Shown here: in pieces, positions 50,501 to 56,836 of the stretch
Layout of the letters: each line of letters starts with the position of its first letter
Position numbering within the stretch: the stretch's first letter is position 1
Assembly: GCA_900478215.1 (NCBI GenBank)
Contig: LS483478.1
Coordinates: forward strand, 4,154,001-4,218,000
Direction: 5' to 3'
Origin: Salmonella enterica subsp. houtenae serovar Houten
GTDB taxonomy: Bacteria > Pseudomonadota > Gammaproteobacteria > Enterobacterales > Enterobacteriaceae
DNA: 64,000 nt
Notes under the pieces: generated by a model
The model's input: the letters and a program-made list of their open reading frames with translations, nothing else
Told to the model about the DNA's origin: nothing
The model's database searches: none
Translations under genes and position numbers: made by a program

Positions 50501-52848
50501 CCGTCTGCATCTGCAGTTGTCACGCCTATCGTTTTACCATCGATAAGGATATTTATAGTAGCAAACTTATCTGCTGTTCCCAGTAACGTAAGGGCATTAT
50601 GTTTATTGGTAATCCAGTCGCCTTTTGCACCGGAATCGTCGTTAGCATCCAGTTCAGCTTTTGGAAGTACAACTTCAGTTTGAATAGAGAAAGAATACTT
50701 AACGGAGGGGGATTTATTACCAGCAGCATCCTGAGAAATAATTTCAATATCATAGGAACCCTGAAGGAATTTATTACTAAACTGATAATCCCAGGTTCCG
50801 TCTGAATTAACATTGATGCTATCATAAAGCTTGCCATCTCGCATTAACAAGATGGTTGATTTTGGCTCTGCCGTACCGACTAATGTCGGCAGATCATTTC
50901 CTGATAAAATGATACCATTCGGCAATACAACGAAGTCATCTAAAGAAACCGTCGGCGGAACAGGAGCGACAGTATCTATAACGTAACTAAAAGAAAAATC
51001 CTTTTTGTTGCCAGCAACATCTTCAACAGTGAATGTAAGGTTGTTAATCCCTTCAACTGAGTCTGAAGTGAAATTGAATGTCCATTCGCCCTGGCCATTT
51101 GCTTTAAAAGTAATCTCTTCGCCTGTCTCACTATTTCTGACGCTAATAACAGCATTTGGCTCAGTTTTACCGGTAAAGGTTGGGCGAGTATTATTAGTAA
51201 CGTTATCTCCGACAATACCGCTATCATCAGTCGCTTTAATCTCAGCGCTGAAATAGCTGATACGAGTATCAATGGTAAAAGGCAGACTTACCGTCTCTGA
51301 GGTATGCCCGGCAATATCAGTAGCGGTTGCAGTTATATTATAGTCGCCATCTTTCAGTGGCGTAGTAAGCGTATAGCTCCATGTCCCATCTTTAGCAACA
51401 ATTACCTCACCAAGATGCTTGAGTCCAAGATAAATAGAGACTGTAGAACCCGGTTCCGCCACACCAATAAATGTCGGTAAGGTACTATTAGTAATATTAT
51501 CATTTTTAATGCCAGAATCACTACCATCATCCAGCTCAAGCGTTGGTTTTTCCGGTGGAGTAGTATCGGCTATAATACTATCCGTCGTTTCATTTTTGTT
51601 ACCCGCTTTATCCACGGCAACGACTTTTATATTATTTTCGCCTTCAGATAATTCATTATTTTTAAATTCATAACTCCAGTTCCCGTCTTTATCGACATCG
51701 ACGCTGGCTACTAGCTTATTGTCTACATAAATGTCAACCTTAGCATTTTCTTCCGCCGTACCAACAATGGAAGGCGTCAAGGTTGGCGTTAAGCCCTTAT
51801 GACCGGAAACACTGCTTTCCGGTGAAAGTTCAAATGTTGGCTTATCAGTAACAGAATCGATAGTAATGACAAGTTTGGTACTACCGTTCCCATCAGCAGC
51901 CTTGGCCTCAGCCTCCAGGTTATACGTTCCATCAGCCAATGTTTCAGGCGCCGTGAAGGTGAAATTCCCCAAACTATCCGCCACAGCCTGACCGACAGCA
52001 ATACCATTTATTTTAATAATGATCGTGGCATTGGGAGCCGTGCTACCTACAAACTGAGGCTTAGTAAAATTAGTTATACTGTCATCTTTGCTACCGCTGT
52101 TACTCTCGGCCGCAAGCGCTAATGTAACTTTAATCTCCTCTTTAACAGGCTCGGCATCAAACTGATTTTCCTCATTTTTACTGCTATTGCTTTTTCCAGT
52201 GCTGGTATTTTTATTAATAGGTTGCGCAAGCACTTTCTCTGCATCGTTCTGTTTAAGAGCCTGCGCTGCTTTAGCCTGTGTATTTTGCTGAGAAGCATCG
52301 TTTTGTTGAGCCAGATTGTCTTTTGCTACATTATCTGCCAAAAAGTTCTGCAGCATTTCTTCCATTTGTTTTGACGCGTTCTGGACTTCAAACGCCTCAT
52401 TGAGTGCTTTTTCTGCAGCCTCTTTCGCTTTCTCTGCTTCCTCCTTTGCCTTGTCAGCTTCTTTCTTTGCATTTTCAGCATCATCAAGCTGCTTTTTTAA
52501 TTCCTCGTTTTCCTTTTTACTTCGTTGTTTGCCAGTACCTTTTTTTTCTACCTGAGCAGCATCAACCAATGAGCTGTCAATTCTCTCCAGTTGAATGTCT
52601 TTTAAATCTACACTACCCAGAATTTTAGAACCGGTAATAGTCTTATCTTTAAATTTAACAGCGAGGTTATTGCCCTTGATACTTGAATAAAGAGCCCCGT
52701 TAACAATGATCACTGAACCACGCGGCGTGGTAATGTTCATGTCTGGCCCGGAAAGAGAAACTTTTGCACCTTTGGCATTACCCAAAGAAGACAAATCAAT
52801 TACAGAATTTTGATCAGCAAAAAACTTTTGTATGTTTTTATTTCCCAT
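35554..52848 (-). CDS. siiE: SiiE, giant non-fimbrial adhesin of SPI-4
   Basis: A 5764-residue secreted adhesin (about 600 kDa) that binds glycans on the apical face of epithelial cells and is needed for entry into polarised cells. N terminus: a beta-rich region (residues 1-105), a charged heptad-repeat coiled coil (about 112-170, KKENEELKKQLDDAENAKKE and on), a Gln/Asn-rich linker, then Ig-like (BIg) domains from about 235. By eye I count 55 BIg units of about 95-105 residues, each with Ca-binding Asp residues (DDSG..GDN.TN) and an EDxAGN motif. The last unit follows an acidic Ser/Thr/Pro insertion (about 5570-5625). The C terminus carries the type I secretion signal; no N-terminal signal peptide exists. 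The frame is intact, unlike degraded siiE in some host-restricted serovars. Units 52-54 are a tandem triplication (36151-37077). Confidence 0.96.
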   Translation of the reverse strand: MGNKNIQKFFADQNSVIDLSSLGNAKGAKVSLSGPDMNITTPRGSVIIVNGALYSSIKGNNLAVKFKDKTITGSKILGSVDLKDIQLERIDSSLVDAAQVEKKGTGKQRSKKENEELKKQLDDAENAKKEADKAKEEAEKAKEAAEKALNEAFEVQNASKQMEEMLQNFLADNVAKDNLAQQNDASQQNTQAKAAQALKQNDAEKVLAQPINKNTSTGKSNSSKNEENQFDAEPVKEEIKVTLALAAESNSGSKDDSITNFTKPQFVGSTAPNATIIIKINGIAVGQAVADSLGNFTFTAPETLADGTYNLEAEAKAADGNGSTKLVITIDSVTDKPTFELSPESSVSGHKGLTPTLTPSIVGTAEENAKVDIYVDNKLVASVDVDKDGNWSYEFKNNELSEGENNIKVVAVDKAGNKNETTDSIIADTTPPEKPTLELDDGSDSGIKNDNITNSTLPTFIGVAEPGSTVSIYLGLKHLGEVIVAKDGTWSYTLTTPLKDGDYNITATATDIAGHTSETVSLPFTIDTRISYFSAEIKATDDSGIVGDNVTNNTRPTFTGKTEPNAVISVRNSETGEEITFKANGQGEWTFNFTSDSVEGINNLTFTVEDVAGNKKDFSFSYVIDTVAPVPPTVSLDDFVVLPNGIILSGNDLPTLVGTAEPKSTILLMRDGKLYDSINVNSDGTWDYQFSNKFLQGSYDIEIISQDAAGNKSPSVKYSFSIQTEVVLPKAELDANDDSGAKGDWITNKHNALTLLGTADKFATINILIDGKTIGVTTADADGNWSFDISRNLSDNVYKITVEAIDPLGRTASVDYQLTIDSFTPIPTVMLHDSADSGVKGDMITKINTPLFTGIAEANAKVSIYVDGVLSGEAIAGDDGVWNFQFTTTLPDGSHDVTVKVEDIAGNTASSSAYNFQIVTQTQKPTIELVNDTGIDNTDHIINEKSPALTGTAAPYSTVKLYIDGVLVAEVRTNKDGVWGYTLKPDQALVDGDHKITALVEDVAGNVAHSDPFSISVDTAISIPIVSLSPDSDSGVANDNLTKIVKPTLHLKDIDPDITSVQIWNAVSDTQIGFATQQPDGTWAYAFTSDLTEGKHQVYVKVEDIAGNKASSAVFDFTIDTTISTPVISLLSQDDTGITGDNLTNINKPGFAINAVDADAHRVVVLVMHNGVSEEIELSHHNGSWLFTPGDAWADGSYTLTVKVEDKAGNISHSAPLTVTVDTQIAIDGVELVNDSGVKGDNMTNDDRPHFRVTVPTDVNEVRLSIDGGKTWFNATQSVAGNWDYIWPTGLADDQYTLTVEATDNAGNTVTKTIDFAVDTTLSTPVIVLNSADDTGVLGDSMTNRTQPTFSLQHIDDDAVRVTVNVEHGGVTTPFDAVKGAGGWTFTPPASWADGDYTLSVSVEDAAGNTSQSAPLTVMVDTQISIDNIELVNDSGIPNDNLTNNVRPHFRVTVPADVNEVRLSIDGGKTWVAAAQNTAGVWEYIWPDDVIDGSYTLMVEATDEAGNKTTQTLDFIIDTTLSVPTLSLDSADDSGAAGDNITNVKTPGFTLGNIDNDASRVVVEVMHNGSKQEVLLTQSGGQWRFVPASDWADGDYILTVKVEDSAGNVKHSAPLTVTVDTQIVIDNIELVNDSGIPNDNLTNEARPHFQVTVPVDVNEVRLSIDGGKTWFNATQSATRGVWDYIWPTEIVNGPHTLTVEAIDAAGNKTSQILDFTIDTTLSEPTITLDSADDSATVDNITNVKTPGFTLGNIDADVTKVMVTVTHNGKHQQIELSQTGGQWRFTPGAAWIDGDYTLTVTVEDKAGNINHSAPLTVTIDTQTTINRIELINDTGIPGDNLTNEARPQFHITVPTDVNSVQLSIDNGAHWVSATLTSNGVWEYSWPADLAEGSYTLTVKATDVAGNTATQTLGFTIDTTLSVPTIALDSVNDSGIANDNMTNVKTPGFTIGGIDPDVVEVIVQVMRDGHREEVTLTQTGGQWRFVPSSAWTDGDYTLTVTVKDEAGNIRHSAPLTVTIDTHITIDNIELINDSGIPNDNLTNNVRPQFQIAVPADVNMVRLSIDGGKTWFNATQSATAGVWDYTWLADVSEGKHTLTVEATDAAGNKTTQKLEFTIDTTLSVPTIVLDNTDDSGTKGDNLTNVNKPTFVLGNIDADARYVTVEVQYGSTKEVLTATKDTNGIWSVIPTGTWADGSYTLTVKVEDEAGNVKHSVPLTVTVDTQITIDGVELVNDSGVKGDNMTNDAHPQFRVTVPVDVSEVSLSLDGGVTWIKAMQSATAGVWNYTWPGTVPDGDYTLTVKATDNAGNTVTKTIDFVVDTTLSTPVIVLNSADDTGVPGDSITNRTQPTFNLQHIDDDAVRVTVNVEHGGVTTPFDAVKGAGGWTFTPPASWADGDYTLSVSVEDAAGNTSQSAPLTVTIDTQIAINNIELINDSGIPNDNLTNNVRPQFQIAVPADVNMVRLSIDGGKTWFNATQSATAGVWDYTWLADVSEGKHTLTVEATDAAGNKTTQKLEFTIDTTLSVPTIVLDNTDDSGTKGDNLTNVNKPTFVLGNIDADARFVTVEVQHGGISEVLTATKGANGIWSVIPTSTWADGSYTLTVKVEDEAGNINHSAPLTVIIDTQIAINNIELLNDNGIPGDNLTNEVRPQFRVTVPGDVNEVRLSIDGGNTWVRATQGTAGVWDYIWPDDVTDGLYTLTVEATDAAGNKTTQTLDFTIDTRLSTPTIIMDSGDDTGAPGDHITSVKTPGFTIGNIDSDAHSVVLWIAQGGNKQEVKLTQVGGQWRFTPGADWADGSYTLTVEVEDNAGNVRQSTPLVVTIDTQTSITNIKLVNDYGEPDDNLTNATRPQFEITVPVDVNSVQLSIDGGTNWVSATQGVKGVWGYTWPTELGDGKHILTVMVTDAAGNTATQTLDFTIDTRLSTPTIALDSTDDTGTPGDGMTNRTQPTFLLQNIDSDVVNVTVSVTHNGVTTTFAATQGAGGWSFMPPAPWGDGNYTLTVTVEDRAGNTRPSTPLTVVVDTQVSINHIELVNDSGTPGDNMTNQTRPQFQISVPTDVEKVLLSIDGGVTWVSATKSSTQGIWDYTWPTDMPEGQHTLTVEATDAAGNTTRETLNFAIDITLSTPTIELAPDQDTGQIKNDNLTSITQPLFVLGHIDKDVQHVVLNIEHNGTFKTVVLTESVDGWRYRPDAAWGDGSYKLTVTVTDVAGNQQTSAPLTVMIDGTLATPTIELAAGEDSGTVGDRLTNHDRPVFDINQIDPDVTRVMVKVTYNGKTHEEAAVLTNGQWRFSPSANWADGSYQLVVVVEDLAGNVKESTPLDVRIDTTTTINNIVLLTDTGVPDDQLTNVAKPSFRIDVPADVVQVRVTLDGGTSWSLVRKNADGQWIFESQNTLVDGVHTLRVEATDEAGNIANKELVFNIDTRIQVPTIALDAGQDSGANTADNITNISRPTFAIGNVDPDVINVVVTIDGHDYNATKVGSGWTFTPANAIPDGSYNITVTVEDKAGNTATSKPLPVVIDTTAEIESVTLVTDSGDSQADNITNVNKPQFSIVTADDIVRVRVKIDSAATWIELTKGGDGSWIFNVGSALPDGQHSLLVDVIDIAGNVAQETLQFTIDTTLQEPTIMLDPGQDTGDDSKDNLTNINQPMFIIGNVDSDVSHIIVRLDGRDYTIGNSGGVLTFTPDKALSDGQHTISVTVTDIAGNTKTSAELQIEIDTQVQIDSVTLTTDSGVSAHDNVTNVTRPSFEIATPDDVTTVLVSFDGVNWTPINKIAAGRWEFTAGSALPEGHYTLSVKATDKAGNTADSTLNFIVDTHVDGLSVVMLDDAGKHSTDGITNITSPRFEISAREPLQSVTVTLNGHTSILTQGAGNKWIFTPETPLADGTYKIDIVAEDIAGNTITREVSFTIDTIVSEPSIDLLDADDSGESAVDNITNVTKPRFIIGNVPADIDTVVIRINGVSYPVTVTGNNHWEFQVPVALNDGVYDAVVVFRDVAGNTSEKTLSFTIDTTTNVSVRMEPASDSGSSNSDNLTNKQNPKFEGTAESGAKLVVTIIDDASGREVLKQSITVGADGNWSVTPNMLADGTYTINVVATDVAGNTAQTQERFTIDTVTTDPTIRLSDPSIDDLHEATSLRPEFKGIAEAFSTIMIQWDGKVVGSANANANGEWSWTPPSVVAPGSYVVSIVAKDKAGNESSQIDFPVVIPVIDVTPPTIKLSEESDSGALGDFTTNNKTPTLVGSTLPNTIVSIYVDGLKVGEATADTAGRYTFQLPEMNDGQYSVQVGIVNPRDNSELRSAAVDVTIDTEVAELVWNVSGMHEGGYINTVAPEIGGTSEPNSKITIFVNGVEKAIAYTTGAGHWGVVLPALGNDGNYVLTFKVEDVAGNIREFGPQNVILDTVIAPLTVTLREADDSGKVGDWITNESHVTIDGTAEPGSTLTIRNQQGVVIATLVVGDNGKWSAELDLREGSNAFVVISEDKAGNSQQKELLIEHDTQIEISDISLSRDTNSGDKYDLITRDKSPVLVAMTDPGATVQVYINGVLQATVEASSSGNITYTMPENSADGDYQVQFVVTDVAGNRAESAITTVTIDSQIAVFDIDEDSLPALSNNRALSVSGVGEAGAQVSIFVDGKLFNVVMVEADGSWRAPILLQNDGTFNIHFSITDVAGNTEVSKNYSVDVDSSTAFPTLSLEDASNSGSVDDLITNHNRPLFVGTAEAGATIHFYVDEKIVAHVLVGDDGNWSYQFDSALKDGEYSIRVVAEDPAGNTAESPRLIVTIDTSTFIDNPALTAGSDNGIFNNDNTTSQTRPKFSLSGEMNQSVQIFIDGVLVDTVTLKDRNQVYRPTTPLGDGTHSIHYVITDKAGNTATSQTLNFTIDTSNTTPVVIDSIDGKTLAEMTASDGKIYITDTTHNLLFSGSAEPGSKVELTINGFNVGAIWVNDKGNWQIPVNPLYFTEGQLNIDIKSTDRAGNVNQENYSIWVDTEIKEFTSELDDNKSLSKTDWWSNSSLITMRGMGEIGATVSLIVAGVTLATAVVAANGEWELSTDRLPEGKYDITLSIEDSAGNRKEEVHEIFIDRTPPGAPVVNYSDVVNDLIIMRGTAEAKSQLIITDSEGNTYTLTVPDNGNWSMAIPYPSEGKFTITSVDAIGNRSDDVPLDIMKETPVISLSVDSDSGTVGDNITRDNQPTFIIGNLESDVVVVQVDINGTVYNAEKNADGVWFFMPGTPLADGSYTISVIASDAAGNQKNSLPITVTIDSTLTVPEIALAAGEDNGASDSDNVTNHTQPKFTLQHIDADVTGVTVNVAHNGVTDTYPATQGADGWTFTPPAAWSDGTYTLSVTVVDRAGNSQQSALLEVTVDSTLTVPEIALAAGEDNGASDSDNVTNHTQPKFTLQHIDADVTGVTVNVAHNGVTDTYPATQGADGWTFTPPAAWNDGTYTLSVTVVDRAGNSQQSALLEVTVDSTLTVPEITLAAGEDNGASDSDNVTNHTQPKFTLQHIDADVTGVTVNVAHNGVTDTYPATQGADGWTFTPPAAWNDGTYTLSVTVVDRAGNSQQSASLAVTVDSTVTVTADSQHDDASDDATPTVVTPPESETANAESDTHLRTVPSAAEESVVKETAYSITLLNADAGDETDRSTSQTPSFEISVPENIVNVSVMFEGEEFTLPITNQKAIFEVPLSLADGEYTIDVKFIDKDADFLIKEKTFSVDHSSAEIVNAMNARGKTEDDINDSPSTSSVDHNNNGAIDIFTVNEVILPVESQEEHA
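36151..37077. repeat. 3 x 309-bp tandem repeat inside siiE
   Basis: Units start at 36151, 36460 and 36769, exactly 309 bp (103 codons) apart. They differ from each other at only a few bases by eye. Each codes for one complete BIg domain (TLTVPEIALAAGEDNG...). Confidence 0.97.
45178..45610. repeat. near-identical block A copy 1 in siiE
   Basis: About 430 bp nearly identical by eye to 46381-46813, offset 1203 bp (401 codons, four BIg units). Looser similarity extends further on the left side to about 45005. Confidence 0.85.
45611..45905. repeat. near-identical block B copy 1 in siiE
   Basis: About 295 bp almost identical to 48605-48899, offset 2994 bp (998 codons, ten BIg units). Codes for BIg 22, matching BIg 12. 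Confidence 0.85.
46381..46813. repeat. near-identical block A copy 2 in siiE
   Basis: Partner of 45178-45610. The two copies code for BIg pairs that I number 19-20 and 23-24, whose protein sequences are almost the same. Confidence 0.85.
48605..48899. repeat. near-identical block B copy 2 in siiE
   Basis: Partner of 45611-45905; the differences seen are single bases (for example the proline/leucine codon in DDTGV-GDS and a few synonymous changes). Confidence 0.85.
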
Positions 52849-52864
52849 AATATTATCTTCACCT

Positions 52865-54142
52865 TTAAGGAGTGTCTAATCGTTTAGTATTAACTGGTTC
52901 TGAAAAGGCTTTATCTACGCCTTTCATCAAGGGAGACAACAGGTATTCCATAATGCTGTGTTTTCCGGTAATTATACTGGCGTCAACAGTCATACCTGGT
53001 TTTAACCAACGCAAATCATCTTCATTAACATCGAATGCAATAATCACCTTATAATAACGCTGAATTGTCCCTCCGGTATTTTCCTCATAGGAGTCAGGGC
53101 TAATATTATCGATGGTCGCACTATACGATTTTATCTTTGGCTGGATAATTGACTGGACATCCAGTTTAACGGCTTCATCTACATATATTTGATCCCGGTA
53201 CTTAGGAGGTATTTTCACATCAGCCAGCATAGTCTTCACTTTTGGTTTTATTTCAAAAAGCAAGTCCGCGGCTTGAATCACGCCACCATGAGTAGTGGCG
53301 CTTTTGTTTATTTTATAAATTACTCCATCAACCGGAGAGTAGATATCCTCCTCATTTATCTGTTTCTCTATTACTTTTAAAGTAGAGTTAACAACCTCAA
53401 GCTCCTGGAGATTTTTAGATATAATTTTAGATAAAGACAGTCGCAATTCATTATTAAGCGCCTTAATATCATTAGCAACTAACTCGATATCATCTTTTTT
53501 TAAAGTGATGCTGCTATCAATATCATTGATTTCAGACTTGACTTTTATATACACCTGCTTCTTATTAAGAAAATTGGTGTACGGACTGATTCCTTTTTTT
53601 ACCAGCGGAGAAAGAATATTTATTTCTTCGGCAAGCAATGCAAGCTCTTTTTCTTTCGAACTTAATCGCTCTTGTAATCCGCTAATCTCAGAATCAAGAG
53701 AGTCTTTTTTTAACTCTTTAGCTCTTATCTGACTATGCACCAATTCAATATTCGCTTTTACCTCTTTGTTGCTTAAAGAACGGGTATTATCCAATGTAAT
53801 CAACCCACTCTCATTTTCTTTATCAAGAATGAAAGATATTTCGTTAACATCTTTATCCAGATACCCTTTTTGAGTTCTATACCTTTGATATTCTTTTTGC
53901 AGATCAAGGTTAACGACCTTTGCAAGGAGTTCTCCTTTTTTTACAGTATCCCCCTCGGTCACATAAATATCTTGTATCGTCCCCCCTTTAGAAAGAGATA
54001 TTAACTGAGCATTATCTTTAGTAGTGATAACCCCCTGACCATGAACTACTGAATTAATTTCAATAAAGTAGGTGAGGATAATAATTAAAATCGTTAATGA
54101 AATAATTATCATCATGAGATGATCGCTTTGTTTTCTATTCAT
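52865..54142 (-). CDS. siiD: SiiD, periplasmic adaptor of the SPI-4 type I system
   Basis: A 425-residue HlyD-family membrane fusion protein: short cytoplasmic N terminus, one membrane helix (about residues 9-27), lipoyl half-motif (GTIQDIYVTEGDTVKKGELLAKV), a long coiled-coil hairpin (about 90-260) and a beta-barrel region (LADVKIPPKYRDQIYVDEAVKLDVQ). It links SiiF to SiiC during SiiE export. The ATG overlaps the siiC stop by 4 bases. Codon composition is AT-rich relative to flanking core genes. Confidence 0.95.
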   Translation of the reverse strand: MNRKQSDHLMMIIISLTILIIILTYFIEINSVVHGQGVITTKDNAQLISLSKGGTIQDIYVTEGDTVKKGELLAKVVNLDLQKEYQRYRTQKGYLDKDVNEISFILDKENESGLITLDNTRSLSNKEVKANIELVHSQIRAKELKKDSLDSEISGLQERLSSKEKELALLAEEINILSPLVKKGISPYTNFLNKKQVYIKVKSEINDIDSSITLKKDDIELVANDIKALNNELRLSLSKIISKNLQELEVVNSTLKVIEKQINEEDIYSPVDGVIYKINKSATTHGGVIQAADLLFEIKPKVKTMLADVKIPPKYRDQIYVDEAVKLDVQSIIQPKIKSYSATIDNISPDSYEENTGGTIQRYYKVIIAFDVNEDDLRWLKPGMTVDASIITGKHSIMEYLLSPLMKGVDKAFSEPVNTKRLDTP

Positions 54143-55458
54143 TTCATTCCATTCAACTCACTTGCGGTATTTCCTTTTAAATAATCCATTAAATGAAAAA
54201 CTAATGAGAGCTGCTGTAACTTCAGCAAGTACAGACTATATTTGCTGTCGACCATACTCACATAAGCCTGAAATGCTTCATTACGGCTGGAAATTAAATC
54301 AAGCAAACTTTTTTGCCCTAACTGAAACTCCTGTTCATACAATTCAGTAAGCTGCAATGCGTTTATATGTGAACGTTTCGCCACTGAATAAGTTTCTTTT
54401 GCAGCAGTGTACTTTGACAGTTGTGAATCAATGTTATAACGAGTTTTAATCAAAAAGTCGTCAATTTGTAGTTTAGCCTGCGAGTAACTTGCCACCATTT
54501 TTCTTTCCTGGGCTGTATTTCTGAACCCATTAAAAATGTTGAAGCTAACATTGATACTCGTTTTAAATTCGTCTTCATAATCGCTTTTTTTAGCGCTACC
54601 GCTTGGGTTATTTTGTACATAGCTAGAAACAAGATCTACAGTGGGGAAATAGGATGATTTTGCGGCATTAATATCTTCGGTTGCGGCTTTTCGGGTATTG
54701 ACAAGCATCTTATAGTCATCGTTATATTTCATAACCATGTCCATAAGTTTTTCAGGACTTTCAACAAAAATATATTTTTTGAAGAGATTGAATTCTCTAT
54801 CACTTTGAATCTGATCTGGTAATAAATTTAGACCAGTCATATTCTTCATTTTATACATTTCATCATCCAGCATCGATTGATACATAATGCTTCTGGTATT
54901 TAATGCATCGATAGAAACCTGTACCTTACGCATATCAGACTGCATGGCTACACCGGAAGATACCAGTAGTGAAAAAGTTTCCAGCATCTTTTTATAGAAC
55001 TCTTTTTCCTGGTTTACACCATCAATCATTTCACGATATTTACTAATGTTATAATAGGTTGTAGTAATCTCCTGAGACACTATATTTTTTGTTTTCCCAT
55101 AATCCGTTTTACTATTATCTCTTTCATACTCAGACTTTCTGATATTAGCACCTGTCACCCCAAAATCTGTGATTCTATACGATAAGGATATTTTATTTTC
55201 AATATTTTTCTCAATACCAGATGACTCTTTCCTTGTATTATTAAGACCAGATGTTAGATCCAGGGTAGGATAAAGCGCTGCTTTTGAAACATCTAAATCA
55301 CTGCTTTTCTTTTCAGTTTCATAATATGAAACAGCAACAGATGGCTGGTGCTTTAATGCGGCGTTAACCAAATCGCTGAGAGGGATTACTGGAAGCTCAC
55401 TTGCGTGTACGCTATGCATAATAAAAGTGGTAGTCAGTAAAAAGATCTTAGTCTTCAT
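54139..55458 (-). CDS. siiC: SiiC, TolC-like outer-membrane pore of SPI-4
   Basis: A 439-residue outer-membrane efflux protein with a Sec signal peptide (about residues 1-19, ending SVHAS) and two TolC-type repeats of long helices plus beta-strands (LYPTLDLTSGLNNT and SYFPTVDLVSSYVQNN). It is the dedicated exit channel for SiiE, so the system does not rely on chromosomal TolC. Start overlaps the siiB end by 11 bases. Confidence 0.95.
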   Translation of the reverse strand: MKTKIFLLTTTFIMHSVHASELPVIPLSDLVNAALKHQPSVAVSYYETEKKSSDLDVSKAALYPTLDLTSGLNNTRKESSGIEKNIENKISLSYRITDFGVTGANIRKSEYERDNSKTDYGKTKNIVSQEITTTYYNISKYREMIDGVNQEKEFYKKMLETFSLLVSSGVAMQSDMRKVQVSIDALNTRSIMYQSMLDDEMYKMKNMTGLNLLPDQIQSDREFNLFKKYIFVESPEKLMDMVMKYNDDYKMLVNTRKAATEDINAAKSSYFPTVDLVSSYVQNNPSGSAKKSDYEDEFKTSINVSFNIFNGFRNTAQERKMVASYSQAKLQIDDFLIKTRYNIDSQLSKYTAAKETYSVAKRSHINALQLTELYEQEFQLGQKSLLDLISSRNEAFQAYVSMVDSKYSLYLLKLQQLSLVFHLMDYLKGNTASELNGMK

Positions 55459-56836
55459 TTTTTCCCTCTCTGTTTAACAAATTTTGCTTGACTATTCCCT
55501 GATGCATAGACGTTATTTTTTCCATTAATGGGATATAGGTATCACGGTAGCTAACTATCTCAGCACCAATCTCTTTAGTATTGGCAATAATCTTTTCATC
55601 AGTAACCGACAGTTCAGTTAGTGCTGTGTGAACATTATTCATATCCACATCTATATCTTTTTTCATCCCATCAAGAGCATGAAAAATATTGACACTATCA
55701 GCGGCAATATTATTTATTTTCTTACCCTGCGAAATAGATTCCTGATAACATTTATCAACTGATGTAACTATCGCATCATTCTTTTTAACTATGATATTTT
55801 GCACCGTACTGAGTATCTCTAGCTTTGCATTATTATCAGCAAGCAGAGCATTACCTTCAGATAAACAAGAGGTAATTGTTATTACACCGTCAGATAATTT
55901 TTTGAGACTTTCGTTACTGCTCAAGAGATAACCATCAATCAGCGTAGAAAGCTGTTCCAGTTTTGCTGAATTCTCAAGTAGATGGTTTTGCAAAGTAGAA
56001 AATCTTTCTGATAGCAGTACTTGTTTCTTTTCTTCTTCTTGCGCCCGTAAAGTTTCAACAGACAGGTAATTATCAAAGAATTCTTTAAATAGCTCTTTAA
56101 ATTCTACAAGCGTCTCTGATTCAATCCGCAGGCTTCGCTGCTTATTATTTGCTTTATTACTTATTATTTTTAATTTTTTGATCTCCGTAAAAACAAGAGA
56201 ATAAGAACTGCGGACAAAAACACTTTGTGAGGTCAGGAGGATGGCGCAAACAACACCATAGATCGATGATACAAATGCGGTATTCATCCCTTTCAACGGC
56301 TCAGAAAGCGACGCTACCATTGTCACAATCATATTGAGCGTATTACTTGCATTATCACCGCCAACGTCTGATGGTGTGCTTAATAAATTGCCGATTGAAC
56401 CAATCGTAATAGATAGCCCCGCAAACGTCCCTAACAGACCAATAAGCGTCGACACATTGCTGCAACTCATAATAAATGATAATCTTTGGTTGCGGGCGGT
56501 GGAGACATTATCATCTAATTCCATCAGCAAATCGAAATCGCACTGCCTGGTTTTCCCGGAGAACAAAATCTGATTGAGGTTAGAAAGAATACTATTTTTT
56601 CTGCTAGCGTCCTGAGTTGTTAATATGTCTTTTGCTGAAATATTTTTAAGAATAGTGAATAGTGCACACAAAGAGCCCGTAATATAAATAGCAATAATAA
56701 CTCCATTATAAATAGCAGAAACCATGAAGTTATCAAAAACATACTCTCTAATGCCTGGAAAAGACAAAGCAAAAAAAGGGAGTATGGCAAGAAAAAAACA
56801 GATAAAAAAATAGCGGTAATGATTTATATATTTCAT
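55448..56836 (-). CDS. siiB: SiiB, MotA/TolQ-like inner-membrane protein
   Basis: A 462-residue protein with membrane segments near residues 8-26, 40-60, 125-155 and 190-210, including the MotA/TolQ/ExbB-like region STLIGLLGTFAGLSITIGSI. A long cytoplasmic helical tail (about 220-460) follows. With SiiA it forms a proton channel that influences surface retention of SiiE, as reported for Typhimurium. It overlaps siiA by 4 bases. Confidence 0.93.
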   Translation of the reverse strand: MKYINHYRYFFICFFLAILPFFALSFPGIREYVFDNFMVSAIYNGVIIAIYITGSLCALFTILKNISAKDILTTQDASRKNSILSNLNQILFSGKTRQCDFDLLMELDDNVSTARNQRLSFIMSCSNVSTLIGLLGTFAGLSITIGSIGNLLSTPSDVGGDNASNTLNMIVTMVASLSEPLKGMNTAFVSSIYGVVCAILLTSQSVFVRSSYSLVFTEIKKLKIISNKANNKQRSLRIESETLVEFKELFKEFFDNYLSVETLRAQEEEKKQVLLSERFSTLQNHLLENSAKLEQLSTLIDGYLLSSNESLKKLSDGVITITSCLSEGNALLADNNAKLEILSTVQNIIVKKNDAIVTSVDKCYQESISQGKKINNIAADSVNIFHALDGMKKDIDVDMNNVHTALTELSVTDEKIIANTKEIGAEIVSYRDTYIPLMEKITSMHQGIVKQNLLNREGKNED